Assembly (NCBI RefSeq): GCF_000007705.1
Contig: NC_005085.1
Span: 1,931,752 to 1,995,751, forward strand
Length of the DNA: 64,000 nucleotides
Origin: Chromobacterium violaceum ATCC 12472
GTDB lineage: Bacteria > Pseudomonadota > Gammaproteobacteria > Burkholderiales > Chromobacteriaceae
Direction of reading: 5' to 3'
This document shows positions 17,514 through 27,168 of the stretch, in pieces; within the stretch, counting starts at the first letter, position 1, and every line of letters starts with the position of its first letter. Made by a program: the position numbers and the translations under genes. The notes beneath the pieces are model-generated. The model saw only the letters and a program-made list of their open reading frames with translations, had not been told where the DNA came from and ran no database searches.

Positions 17514-18314
17514 TCAGGGCTTGCCGGTCGCTTGGCCTGGCATGGGAATGAAGGCGCGCCATGGTTGTTCGGGGTGCGTCAGCTCCGCCAGCCGCACGCC
17601 GTAAATGGCCTCCAGCCGCTCGCGCTCCATCATCGCGGCATTGTCGCCGCAGCCGGCGACGCGGCCGTCGTTCAGCAGCAGCACCCGGTCGGCGTGGCGC
17701 AGGGCCAGGTTGAGGTCGTGCACCACGGCCAGCGCGCCGATGCCCAACTCATGGGCCAGTGTCCGGACCCGGGTCATCAGCGCGTCGGCCATCGCGAAGT
17801 CCTGCGCCGCGGTGGGCTCGTCCAGCAGCAGATAACGTTCGGGGCGCGGCGACAGCAGCAGCTGGCACAGCGCGCGCGCCAGTTGCAGGCGCTGCCGCTC
17901 GCCGCCGGACAGGTCGGCCAGGTGCCGGTCGGCGAGTCCGGCCGCATCGCATAGGCGCAAGGCTTCGTTCACGGCCGCGCAGACGCGCGGCCTGTCTGCG
18001 GATGGATACAGGTAACTGCCTGCGGCGACCAGTTCCGCGCCGCGCCAGCCCGACGGCGTCACCGGATGCTGTTCAACCACGGCCCGCCAGCCGGCGAGTT
18101 CGGCGCTGCGCATCCGCGCCGTAGGGCTGCCGGCGATCAGGATTTCGCCGGCATCCGGCTTCCACAGCCCCGACAATAGCTTGAGCAGGGTGCTTTTCCC
18201 CGCGCCGTTCGGCCCCAGCACGGTCAGCAATTCGCCGGGCTTCAGGGACAGGCCGGCATCGGTCAGCAGGGCTCGGCCGCCTTTGCGCAGCGACAGGCCG
18301 CGGGCTTCAAGCAT
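17514..18314 (-). CDS. hmuV: Heme-type ABC importer ATP-binding protein (HmuV-like)
   Basis: A 266-residue ATPase of the FecE/HmuV/BtuD family. Seen: Walker A GPNGAGKST at residues 34-42, signature LSGGERQRLQLAR, Walker B YLLLDEPT, and the H-loop VVHDLNLALRHADR. The D-loop reads AAQD where SALD is usual. Similarity to HmuV lies especially in the LSPRPERYLLLDEPT segment. It overlaps the permease gene by eight bases. No periplasmic binding protein or outer-membrane receptor lies in the window, so heme as substrate is likely but cobalamin or a siderophore cannot be excluded. Confidence 0.75.
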   Translation of the reverse strand: MLEARGLSLRKGGRALLTDAGLSLKPGELLTVLGPNGAGKSTLLKLLSGLWKPDAGEILIAGSPTARMRSAELAGWRAVVEQHPVTPSGWRGAELVAAGSYLYPSADRPRVCAAVNEALRLCDAAGLADRHLADLSGGERQRLQLARALCQLLLSPRPERYLLLDEPTAAQDFAMADALMTRVRTLAHELGIGALAVVHDLNLALRHADRVLLLNDGRVAGCGDNAAMMERERLEAIYGVRLAELTHPEQPWRAFIPMPGQATGKP

Positions 18315-19272
18315 GTCGGGCCTCCTGGCGGCGCAGCAGCCACAGGAAGAAGGGCGCGCCCAGCAGGCTGGTGATCACGCCGACCGGCAATTCCGCCGGC
18401 GCCAACAGCCCGCGGGCCAGCCAGTCTGAACTGACGGTCAGCCAGGCCCCCAGCAGCGGAGAAGCGGCGAGCAGGCGGCGCGAGTCGCTGCCGACCAGCT
18501 GGCGCGCCAGGTGCGGGGCCATCAGTCCGACGAAACCTATCATGCCGCACCCGGACACCACCAAGCCGGCGGCCAGCGCCGCCAGCAATACGATGCGCCA
18601 TTCCTGGCCGCGCACGGAAAAGCCCAGGTGGAAGGCGGCACTCTCGCCCAGCTGCAAGGCGTTCAGGAAGCGCCAGTGGCCGAAGAGCGCCAGCCAGATC
18701 AGCGGCGCGGCCACGGTCAGCGTCAGCGCCTGCGGCCATTCTGCGCCGGCGAAGCTGCCCATCAGCCAGAAGGTGACTACGCGCAGCGATCCGTCGGGCA
18801 GCATGGTGATCAGCAGGGTCAACAGGCTGCCGAGCAGGGTGCTGACCGCCAGTCCGCTCAATATCAGCCGGTTGCCGTCGTGGTCGCTTCCCAGCACTCT
18901 CACCAGCAGCAGCGCGCCCAGGCCGCCGGCGAAGCCGGCCGCCGCCACGCCATAAAGGCCGGCGCCCAGGCTCAGCGCCAGCGCCGCGGCCAGCGCCGCG
19001 CCGCTGTTGATGCCGATCAGGCCCGGCTCGGCCAGCGGGTTGCGGAAGCGCGCCTGCACCGCGCAGCCGGCGCTGGCGAGCAGCGCGCCGGCGGAGGCGG
19101 CGGCGAACAGTCGCGGCAGGCGCAACTCCAGCAGCAGCTGCCATTCCAGCGGCGGTTGCGGATCCAGCTTCAGCAGGCTGAGGGCTTGCAGCTGGCTGTG
19201 ATGGAGCAGGGAGGCGAGGGCGGTGAGGCCCAGCAGCGGAAGCAGGACGAGGATGAGGGAGCGAACGCGCAT
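18307..19272 (-). CDS. hmuU: FecCD-type ABC importer permease (HmuU-like)
   Basis: A 321-residue inner-membrane permease with about ten transmembrane helices. Seen: family hallmarks LRLPRLFAAASAGALLASAGCAVQARFRNPLAEPGLIGINSGAALAAAL cut by short loops, NRLILSGLAVSTL, and GMIGFVGLMAPHLARQLVGSDSR, which couples to the ATPase. It begins 38 bases after dapB and overlaps hmuV, so the pair may be read through from the bamE-dapB transcript. No Fur box is evident just upstream. Confidence 0.8.
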   Translation of the reverse strand: MRVRSLILVLLPLLGLTALASLLHHSQLQALSLLKLDPQPPLEWQLLLELRLPRLFAAASAGALLASAGCAVQARFRNPLAEPGLIGINSGAALAAALALSLGAGLYGVAAAGFAGGLGALLLVRVLGSDHDGNRLILSGLAVSTLLGSLLTLLITMLPDGSLRVVTFWLMGSFAGAEWPQALTLTVAAPLIWLALFGHWRFLNALQLGESAAFHLGFSVRGQEWRIVLLAALAAGLVVSGCGMIGFVGLMAPHLARQLVGSDSRRLLAASPLLGAWLTVSSDWLARGLLAPAELPVGVITSLLGAPFFLWLLRRQEARHA

Positions 19273-19310
19273 GGGATGGAAAGGGAGGGGCGGGCGCCCC
19301 TCCGCGGGCG

Positions 19311-20494
<1,184 letters not shown>

Positions 20495-20591
20495 GGTACT
20501 CCGATTGACTCAAACGTTTATGAGGCTGTAATTAGGCAAAGCCGTCAAAAGGCTTTATCATGATTCGAAAACCGAGACACTTTATATCACG

Positions 20592-21023
20592 ATGAGCAAA
20601 GCCAGTCACCTCAAAGATATCGGCCTCAAAGCCACCGGACCGCGTCTGAAAATCCTCGACCTGTTCGAGCAGGGCGACGCCGGCCATATGTCCGCCGAAG
20701 ACGTTTACCGCAAGCTTCTGGCGGAAAACATCGACATCGGGCTCGCCACCATTTACCGCGTGCTGACCCAGTTCGAACAGGCCGGCATCCTGGTGCGCCA
20801 CCATTTCGAGACCGGCAAGGCGGTGTACGAGCTGAACCAGGGCGGCCACCATGATCACATGGTCTGCGTCAGCTGCGGCAAGGTGGTGGAGTTCTTCGAT
20901 CCGGAAATCGAGGCGCTGCAGGACCGCATCGCCGAACAGCACGGCTTTCGCATCGTCGAACACGCGCTGTACATGTACGGCGAGTGCCCGGATTGCCTGG
21001 GCAAGAGCGGCCGCCGCGGATGA
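20592..21023 (+). CDS. fur: Ferric uptake regulator Fur
   Basis: A 143-residue iron-responsive repressor. Seen: winged-helix domain ([36 protein letters not shown] cut at the wing), the metal-site stretch [18 protein letters not shown] with its histidines and the first CxxC, and the second CxxC in GECPDCLG. It is of usual length. Its stop overlaps the aat start (ATGA), so fur is the first gene of a fur-aat-bpt transcription unit. The upstream gap is short and AT-rich; autoregulation is plausible but I see no strong 19-bp Fur box. Confidence 0.95.
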   Translation: MSKASHLKDIGLKATGPRLKILDLFEQGDAGHMSAEDVYRKLLAENIDIGLATIYRVLTQFEQAGILVRHHFETGKAVYELNQGGHHDHMVCVSCGKVVEFFDPEIEALQDRIAEQHGFRIVEHALYMYGECPDCLGKSGRRG

Positions 21024-21721
21024 TTCCCTGGCTCGGTCCCGAGCCTGTCTTCCCGCCGGTGTCGCAGGCCCTGAGTCATCCCAACGGCCTGCTGGCCGCC
21101 GGCGGCGATCTGTCGTCCCGCCGCATTCTCACCGCTTACTCGGAAGGCATCTTCCCCTGGTTTTCCGACGGCGAGCCGATACTGTGGTGGTCCCCCGCGC
21201 CGCGCATGGTGATGTTTCCCGACGAGCTCAAGGTCAGCCGCTCGCTGGCCAAGACGTTGCGCAATCTCGATTATGAAATCCGCGTCGACAGCGCCTTCCC
21301 AGAAGTGATGCGCGCTTGCGCCGAGCCCAGGGCCGGGCAGGACGGCACCTGGATCGTGCCCGAGATGGTGGCCGCCTATTGCCGGCTGCACCAGATCGGC
21401 TACGCGCACAGTTTCGAAACCTGGATCGATGGCGAGCTGGCCGGAGGGCTGTACGGCGTGTCCATCGGCCGCATGTTCTACGGCGAGTCGATGTTTTCCC
21501 GCAGAAGGGACGCCTCCAAGCTCGCCTTCGTCCACATGGTCCGGCATCTGCAGGCGCAGGGCGTGACGATGATAGACTGCCAGATGCATACCGAGCATCT
21601 GGCCAGCCTCGGCGCGAGGCTGATATCGCGCGATGTTTTTCTTGCTACTCTGAAAGAGAATGTCCGGCATCCCCAGCCGGATCGGATGTGGGATTACCAT
21701 TACCGCCATGAGTCATCGTGA
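21020..21721 (+). CDS. aat: Leucyl/phenylalanyl-tRNA--protein transferase
   Basis: A 233-residue enzyme that moves Leu or Phe from aminoacyl-tRNA to proteins with N-terminal Lys or Arg, making N-degrons for ClpAPS. Seen: family signature [33 protein letters not shown], the [23 protein letters not shown] core and [16 protein letters not shown]. The start ATG overlaps the fur stop. The last 14 bases overlap bpt. Confidence 0.95.
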   Translation: MIPWLGPEPVFPPVSQALSHPNGLLAAGGDLSSRRILTAYSEGIFPWFSDGEPILWWSPAPRMVMFPDELKVSRSLAKTLRNLDYEIRVDSAFPEVMRACAEPRAGQDGTWIVPEMVAAYCRLHQIGYAHSFETWIDGELAGGLYGVSIGRMFYGESMFSRRRDASKLAFVHMVRHLQAQGVTMIDCQMHTEHLASLGARLISRDVFLATLKENVRHPQPDRMWDYHYRHESS

Positions 21722-22436
21722 AGCCGGCCAGGTCGCGGCCATCCATTTCTACGCCACGGCGCCGTACCCGTGCAGCTATCTGTCCGGGCGGCAGGCGCGC
21801 TCCCAAGTCGCGATCCCGGCCGAGGCGATAGACGGCGGCGTCTACAGCCAGCTGGTCAGGCTGGGTTTTCGCCGCAGCGGCCTCTACACCTACCGGCCCT
21901 ATTGCGACTCATGCCAGGCCTGCATCCCGGTCAGGCTGCCCGTCGACCAGTTCCGGCCCAACCGTACCCAGCGGAAAGTGTGGCGGCGAGGCGCCGGGAT
22001 GAGCGCGCGCTGGCTGCCGCTCGCATTCGACGCGGAACATTACGCGCTGTACCGCTGGTATCAGCAGACCCGCCATGCCGGCGGCGGCATGTCGGACGAC
22101 GACGCGCAGCAGTATTCCGAGTTCATCCTGAAGAGCGGCGTGGACAGCCATCTGGCGGAATTCAGGCTGGATGGCGAGCTGAAGATGGTCAGCCTGGTGG
22201 ATAGGCTGGTGGATGGCTTGTCGGCGGTTTACACCTTTTACGATCCGGAAGACAGCCAGTCCAGCCTGGGCGTCTACAACGTGCTGTGGCAGGTGGAGCA
22301 GGCACGCATGCTGGGGCTGAGCTACGTCTATCTGGGCTACTGGATAGCAGACTGCCGCAAGATGGCGTACAAGTCCGGTTATCGGCCGCTGCAGATGCTG
22401 CATGGCGGCCGCTGGCAGACGATGCCGGAAGGCTAG
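21708..22436 (+). CDS. bpt: Aspartate/glutamate leucyltransferase
   Basis: A 242-residue homologue of eukaryotic arginyltransferase that attaches leucine to N-terminal Asp or Glu. Seen: N-terminal cysteine cluster [22 protein letters not shown]-region [14 protein letters not shown], and C-terminal [10 protein letters not shown]...[22 protein letters not shown], all family hallmarks. The ATG at 21708 lies within aat (14-base overlap). Together aat and bpt supply both branches of the bacterial Leu/N-degron pathway. The stop codon overlaps the stop of the convergent MFS gene. Confidence 0.92.
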   Translation: MSHREAGQVAAIHFYATAPYPCSYLSGRQARSQVAIPAEAIDGGVYSQLVRLGFRRSGLYTYRPYCDSCQACIPVRLPVDQFRPNRTQRKVWRRGAGMSARWLPLAFDAEHYALYRWYQQTRHAGGGMSDDDAQQYSEFILKSGVDSHLAEFRLDGELKMVSLVDRLVDGLSAVYTFYDPEDSQSSLGVYNVLWQVEQARMLGLSYVYLGYWIADCRKMAYKSGYRPLQMLHGGRWQTMPEG

Positions 22437-23623
22437 ATGCCTCCTTGGCCGCCGGTTTGACGGCTAGGCTGCGGGCTGCCCATTCCCAGATGGAAAAACG
22501 TCGAGAGCACGCCTAGCGCGAATCCCGCGGCGGCTACGCCGTTCCAATTCAGCATTTGCCAGCAGAATCCCCCTATGGCCGAACCCAGCGCGCCCGCCAC
22601 AAATAATCCGGTCATGTAGACGGTGTTGATGCGGCTGCGGGCCGCGGGGTTCAGCGCGAAAATGATGGTCTGGTGCGAGACCATGGCGACTTGCACGCCC
22701 GCGTCCAGAAGAATCACGCCGACGACCAGTCCCATCAGGTTCGGCGCCACGCCGAAGACCAGAAACGACGCGACAACCAGCGCGATCCCCAGCTTGACGA
22801 TGCCGTGAGGTCCGCGCGCGTCTGCAAGCTTGCCAGCCTGTGGCGCAAGCAGGACGCCGACCAAGCCGATGATGCCAAACAGGCCCGCCTCGCGGCTGCC
22901 CATATGGAACTCCGGTTGTTGCAGCAGCAAGACCAAGGTGCTCCAAAAGGCGCTGAACGCGGCGAATAGCATGCCCTGGGTCAGGATGGCGTAGCGCAGT
23001 TCCCTTTCCTCTCGAGCCAGCTTGAACAGGGAGGCGAGCAGTGCCGGATAGCCGTGCTGCGCCGTCGGTTTGCTGCTCGGCAGAAAGGCCAGCAGCATCA
23101 AGCCCATGGCGATCGCCAGCGCCGCGCCCACCATGAACATCGCCCGCCAGCCCAGATAGGCGCCGGCGAAGCCGCTCAGCGTGCGCGCCAGCAGAATGCC
23201 GCTTAGCAGGCCGCTCATCACATGGCCGACCACCTTGCCGCGCTGTTCCGGTCCGGCAAGCTCCGCGGCGAACGGAATGATTTGCTGAGCGATGGTGGCG
23301 GTGGCGCCGACCAGGACCGAGGCCAGCAACAGCAACGGCGGCGTCGGGCTGGCGGCCATGCAGGCGAGGGAGGCGATCAGCGCCAGCGTCTGCGCCAGAA
23401 TCAGCCGCTTGCGGTCCATGGCATCGCCGAGCGGAACCAGCAGGATCAGGCCGAAGGCGAACCCCAGCTGCGTCATGGCGGGTATCAGGCCGATCAGCGG
23501 GGATGCGCCCCACTCGCGCTGCAGCAGGCCCAGCAGGGGCTGGTTGTAATAGATGTTGGCGATGGAAAAGCCGCAGGCGATGGCCATGACCAATATCAGC
23601 CTGAAGGGGAGTGCCTTGCTCAT
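22433..23623 (-). CDS. MFS transporter (DHA-type)
   Basis: A 396-residue inner-membrane protein with twelve predicted segments. Seen: FSIANIYYNQPLLGLL at the first helix, the loop-2 motif PLGDAMDRKRLI, and a second-half counterpart GKLADARGPHGIV. This is the YnfM/YbcL-like group of small-molecule exporters. The start at 23623 lacks a strong ribosome-binding site. It is 101 bases downstream of the EthD-like gene on the same strand and may be co-transcribed with it. Its stop (CTAG) shares bases with the bpt stop on the other strand. Confidence 0.82.
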   Translation of the reverse strand: MSKALPFRLILVMAIACGFSIANIYYNQPLLGLLQREWGASPLIGLIPAMTQLGFAFGLILLVPLGDAMDRKRLILAQTLALIASLACMAASPTPPLLLLASVLVGATATIAQQIIPFAAELAGPEQRGKVVGHVMSGLLSGILLARTLSGFAGAYLGWRAMFMVGAALAIAMGLMLLAFLPSSKPTAQHGYPALLASLFKLAREERELRYAILTQGMLFAAFSAFWSTLVLLLQQPEFHMGSREAGLFGIIGLVGVLLAPQAGKLADARGPHGIVKLGIALVVASFLVFGVAPNLMGLVVGVILLDAGVQVAMVSHQTIIFALNPAARSRINTVYMTGLFVAGALGSAIGGFCWQMLNWNGVAAAGFALGVLSTFFHLGMGSPQPSRQTGGQGGI

Positions 23624-23724
23624 TTTGTTCTCGTGATTGCCTGGTGCGTGAAGGGCGGGATGCGCCCGGCCTGCCGGCTCGGGCGCATCGCAGTCGGTTG
23701 TCCGCCGATGGCGGGACATCTGGC

Positions 23725-24870
23725 TTAGCGCGGGGTGGCGACTTCCTGTTGGATGCGGTTCACTACATTGATCCCCATCGCGGTCCAGAAGTCCGAGCGT
23801 TCCGCATCGGCGAAGCGCTGTTCGTCGCGTTCAATGGCCTGATAGTCTTCGCTCAACATGAAGTCCTCCAGATCGTTCAGGCTGGAAAAAGCCATCAAGG
23901 TCACGCCGTCTATCTTGCTGCTGGCGGGGTGCCAGAACGGTTGGCCTTCCTGTTCCGGGCCGATCGCGTGCAACTGGACGTAGCGGCGGACATAACGCGC
24001 GGTGGCGGGTGTGGTGCGAACCAGGTCGGCGTGCTCGGCCAGCCATTGATGCTGGAATTCCTGACGGCTCAAGCCGGCGCGGCGCTGGTGGGTTTTGACC
24101 AGCAGGATGGGGTCTCGCTGAGTCGCGCTGGGAATGATGATGTGCTGGCGGGACAAAACCGGGGCCAATTCGCGGAAGATGGCCTTGTCTTCCGGGATGA
24201 TGGTGGCGGCGAGGCTGGGTTGGGAGAAGACGGCGCCCATGTCGTCGGTGCTTTTGAATCCCAGGTAGGCGATGCCGTCCCAGTCTGGGCGACGGTATGC
24301 CGGCACGTGGTCTACCACCGTATGGAACAGCTCGCCGTCATTGTCGACGGGCGGGAGGTACGGCAGCGGGCTGCCCTTGCTCGGGCCGAAAGCGAGGCGG
24401 TGCACCTGATCGTAGCGCACCATGCGCTGGATGCCGCCATCCTGCGGTTTTTGAGCATACAGGAAGCGCGGGCCATGCACTTTTCGCCAATACTCACCCC
24501 ATTTTTCAAACGATACGTTGACCGGGCTATCGAAAGCGGGGCGTTGATCGTGGCCAGCCGGATCCTGGATGGATTGGCCGTCGCGGTCGATCAGAAAGCC
24601 GGGGTCGCGCCGTCGCTCGCTGAGCGGCGAGTTGTCGGCCCGGGCGAGCAGGGTGCACAAGACGATCAGAGGGTCGCTTGCTGTCTGCAGGTCTTGCAGG
24701 CGCGGCGGACGGTAGTCGTATTCGTTGCGGGACAGCTTCATGTTGGATCCTTGCGTGTTGGAGAAGGCTCGAGGCTTCATTCCTTCGGCCTGGGCCGCTT
24801 GCGAAGCGAAGGGGGCCAGCGCTGCATACAGCAGGCTATGTTCCAGAAACGCGCGTCGCGACAGGTTCAT
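23725..24870 (-). CDS. Tat-exported protein with tandem EthD-like domains
   Basis: A 381-residue protein. It begins with NLSRRAFLEHSLLYAALAPFASQAAQA, a twin-arginine signal with a hydrophobic core and an Ala-x-Ala cleavage site. The mature part shows two EthD-like dimeric alpha/beta-barrel halves: one around FEKWGEYWRKVHGPRFLY (about 120-137) and one around RQEFQHQWLAEHADLV (about 272-287), each with the conserved H-G/H-x-x-L pattern. EthD proteins are accessory or catalytic proteins in ether and polyketide chemistry. Tat export implies folding, perhaps with a cofactor, before transport. The substrate is unknown. It is divergent from the 25-37 kb operon. Confidence 0.7.
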   Translation of the reverse strand: MNLSRRAFLEHSLLYAALAPFASQAAQAEGMKPRAFSNTQGSNMKLSRNEYDYRPPRLQDLQTASDPLIVLCTLLARADNSPLSERRRDPGFLIDRDGQSIQDPAGHDQRPAFDSPVNVSFEKWGEYWRKVHGPRFLYAQKPQDGGIQRMVRYDQVHRLAFGPSKGSPLPYLPPVDNDGELFHTVVDHVPAYRRPDWDGIAYLGFKSTDDMGAVFSQPSLAATIIPEDKAIFRELAPVLSRQHIIIPSATQRDPILLVKTHQRRAGLSRQEFQHQWLAEHADLVRTTPATARYVRRYVQLHAIGPEQEGQPFWHPASSKIDGVTLMAFSSLNDLEDFMLSEDYQAIERDEQRFADAERSDFWTAMGINVVNRIQQEVATPR

Positions 24871-25274
24871 GCGCCATCCCCTCCGTTGGCCACCGAGTGG
24901 AGCGTGCCGGATGGGGTGAGGCGGTCATGCCAAAGGGTGTTTTCAGCCCGGTCTTTATGACCTTCAAATATGATCGCATGCGAGTAATAACTATAGAAAT
25001 AGTATTTGATTATTGAAGATTTGGCCATGATTTGCCTATTCAATTGACATGCCCGCTCAGGGCTGGATGATTTTCATGGATCAGGTGCAATTTGTTTTAT
25101 CTTTTTGAAAAATAAGAAAAAATATTTCTATGATGTTCTAGTTAAATTTTTCCATCTGCGCTATTTTGCTGAATAGAATATACCATAATGAATAATTATG
25201 CTTGATGGATATTTATTACTAATGTAAATTCCGCCGCGGTGAATGGCTTTGTCACTTTTCCGCGGGAGCAGGTC
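24871..25274. promoter_or_regulatory. AT-rich divergent promoter region of the 25-37 kb operon
   Basis: A 404-base gap without a gene, strikingly AT-rich from about 24950 to 25240 compared with its neighbours. It holds an inverted repeat ACTAT-AGAA-ATAGT at 24990-25003, a TTGACA at 25044-25049 that could be a -35 element, and several A/T tracts suited to nucleoid-protein binding. It must drive the flavin monooxygenase operon rightward and the EthD/MFS pair leftward. The base composition suggests xenogeneic silencing or acquisition, which is an inference. Confidence 0.55.
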
Positions 25275-26933
25275 ATGGTGGTGAAACGTCGTACTTTTGA
25301 ACGCACTAGATTTGATGGCAATTCATTGATTGAAAGGGGAATTGTCATCGCTGGTGCGGGGTTGGTGGGGCTGGTGCTGGCTCTGGATCTGGCTAGGCGG
25401 GGGGTGCGCACGCTGGTGGTCGATCAGGATGACAAGGTTTCTGATGGATCGCGTGCGATTGTTTTTGCCAAGCGCAGTCTGGAAATACTGGGACGGCTGG
25501 GTTTGGGCGAGCAACTGTTGGAAAAAGGCGTCAGTTGGCATCTGGGCAAGGTGTTGCACGGAGACCGGCAGTTGTTCGAGTTCAATTATCTGCCTGAGCC
25601 GGGGCACCAGTACCCGGCCTTCATCAATCTTCAGCAGTACTATCTGGAGGAGTGGTTGATCGATGCCTGCCTGGCATCGGGCTTGGTCGAATTCCGCTGG
25701 GGGCATCGCGTTGCAGGCGTTCAGCGCGAGCCGCGCCGCGCCATTGTCGATATCGCAACCGACCAGGGCGGCTATCAGATCCATTGCGACTGGCTGGTGG
25801 CGTGCGATGGTGTCCGATCCTTTGTGCGCCAGGCGCTACAGCTGCCTTTCGAGGGACGGACGTTCAATGACCGCTTCCTGATCGCCGATGTGCGCATGCC
25901 TGCCGCTTTGCCTGCGGAGCGCCGCTTTTGGTTCTCGCCATCCTTCCATGAGGGGCAGTCAGTCCTGATCCACAAACAGCCTGATGATGTCTGGCGCGTC
26001 GATTTCCAGCTGGGGCCGGATGCAGACCCAGTGCTGGAGCGCGAGCCGGAGCGCGTGGCGGCCAGGCTGCGCAGGATGTTCGGCGACGATATCGATTTCG
26101 AACTTGAATGGGTCAGCGTCTATACCTTCCGTTGCCGCCGGCTGGCTCGCTTCGTGCATGGACCGGTGGTGTTCGCCGGAGACAGCGCGCATGAGGTTAG
26201 CCCTTTCGGCGGCCGCGGCGGAAATGGCGGCATTCAGGACGCTGACAACTTGGGTTGGAAGCTGGCTGAAATCATTACAGGACGGGCGGGGCCGGCTTTG
26301 CTGGACAGTTACGGCGAGGAGCGTGGTCTGGCGGCTGACGAGAATATTCTCAACTCCAGCCGCAGCGCTGACTTCATTACGCCGCGTTCGGAGCGCGCCA
26401 GGCTGCTCAAGGAGGCTGTGCTGCTGTTGTCCGCCGAGCAGGAGGCCATCCGCCCCATGGTCAATTCCGGACGGTTGTCGCGGCCGGCGTCGCTGGCGGG
26501 TTGCAGCTTGCTGCAGCCTGCCGGACATCGGGAAGGACCGGGGCCGGGCGATGCCGCTCTGGACGCGCCGGTGTCGCTGGCGGGCCAACCCGCCTGGCTG
26601 CTGGAGCGCATCGGCAACCGCTTCACTTTGCTGTATTTCGTCGATGGCGAGTCCGACGTGGATGCCGCGTGGCATTTCTGCCGCCTGCACGGCGCGGCGC
26701 TGTTGACGGTGGGCCGTTCGGGAAGCGAAGGCGGCGATGGCCGCATTCATGTTGTCGATGACGCCGGGCTGGCCCATGAGCGTTACCGAGCGGCGCAACG
26801 CCGCGTTTATCTGATCCGCCCCGACCAGCATATCTGCTATGCCGCCGACCTGCTTGACCCGGTCGAGCTGGCCGCGGCTCTGCGGCTGGCTTTGGGCCAC
26901 TCCGTTTCCTCCACTTTCGAAAGGCGCGCCTGA
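25275..26933 (+). CDS. FAD-dependent aromatic-type monooxygenase (PheA/TfdB/MhpA-like)
   Basis: A 552-residue class A flavoprotein hydroxylase using NAD(P)H and O2. Seen: FAD GxGxxG in VIAGAGLVGLVLALDLARRG near residues 23-42, the DG motif VACDGVRSFVRQ, and the ribityl/pyrophosphate motif FAGDSAHEVSPFGGRGGNGGIQDADN (split for length) near 300; the C-terminal thioredoxin-like domain of the phenol hydroxylase group follows. The ATG at 25275 follows GGAG; an earlier in-frame ATG has no site. It is the first gene of an eight-gene run. An aromatic or 3-hydroxyaryl substrate is likely from the family but unproven. Confidence 0.85.
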   Translation: MVVKRRTFERTRFDGNSLIERGIVIAGAGLVGLVLALDLARRGVRTLVVDQDDKVSDGSRAIVFAKRSLEILGRLGLGEQLLEKGVSWHLGKVLHGDRQLFEFNYLPEPGHQYPAFINLQQYYLEEWLIDACLASGLVEFRWGHRVAGVQREPRRAIVDIATDQGGYQIHCDWLVACDGVRSFVRQALQLPFEGRTFNDRFLIADVRMPAALPAERRFWFSPSFHEGQSVLIHKQPDDVWRVDFQLGPDADPVLEREPERVAARLRRMFGDDIDFELEWVSVYTFRCRRLARFVHGPVVFAGDSAHEVSPFGGRGGNGGIQDADNLGWKLAEIITGRAGPALLDSYGEERGLAADENILNSSRSADFITPRSERARLLKEAVLLLSAEQEAIRPMVNSGRLSRPASLAGCSLLQPAGHREGPGPGDAALDAPVSLAGQPAWLLERIGNRFTLLYFVDGESDVDAAWHFCRLHGAALLTVGRSGSEGGDGRIHVVDDAGLAHERYRAAQRRVYLIRPDQHICYAADLLDPVELAAALRLALGHSVSSTFERRA

Positions 26934-27139
26934 TGTCCAGCAATGTGCAAGCCCCTATGCAGCCGTCTCCCGACGAGCTGTTTTCCATGCTGCTGGAGGC
27001 CGGGCAGGACTTGCCGGACGAGCAGGCCAGGCTGGTCGATGCGCAGTTGCTGGTATTGCTGGCCAGCCGGGTCAACGACAGGGCGGCAATCGCCGATGCG
27101 ATCGAAACCGCCAGGCGGTTGGCGCAGCGATCCGACTAG
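26933..27139 (+). CDS. DUF2783 family small protein
   Basis: A 68-residue acidic helical protein: DELFSMLLEAGQDLPDEQARLVDAQLLVLLASRVNDR and the following helix match the DUF2783 pattern. Such proteins are found next to flavin monooxygenase genes and may be a partner subunit. The ATG overlaps the monooxygenase stop by one base (TGATG), implying coupled synthesis. No metal-binding or catalytic motif. Confidence 0.7.
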   Translation: MSSNVQAPMQPSPDELFSMLLEAGQDLPDEQARLVDAQLLVLLASRVNDRAAIADAIETARRLAQRSD

Positions 27140-27168
27140 CGAGCAACCATAAAAGATGGAGATGCTTC

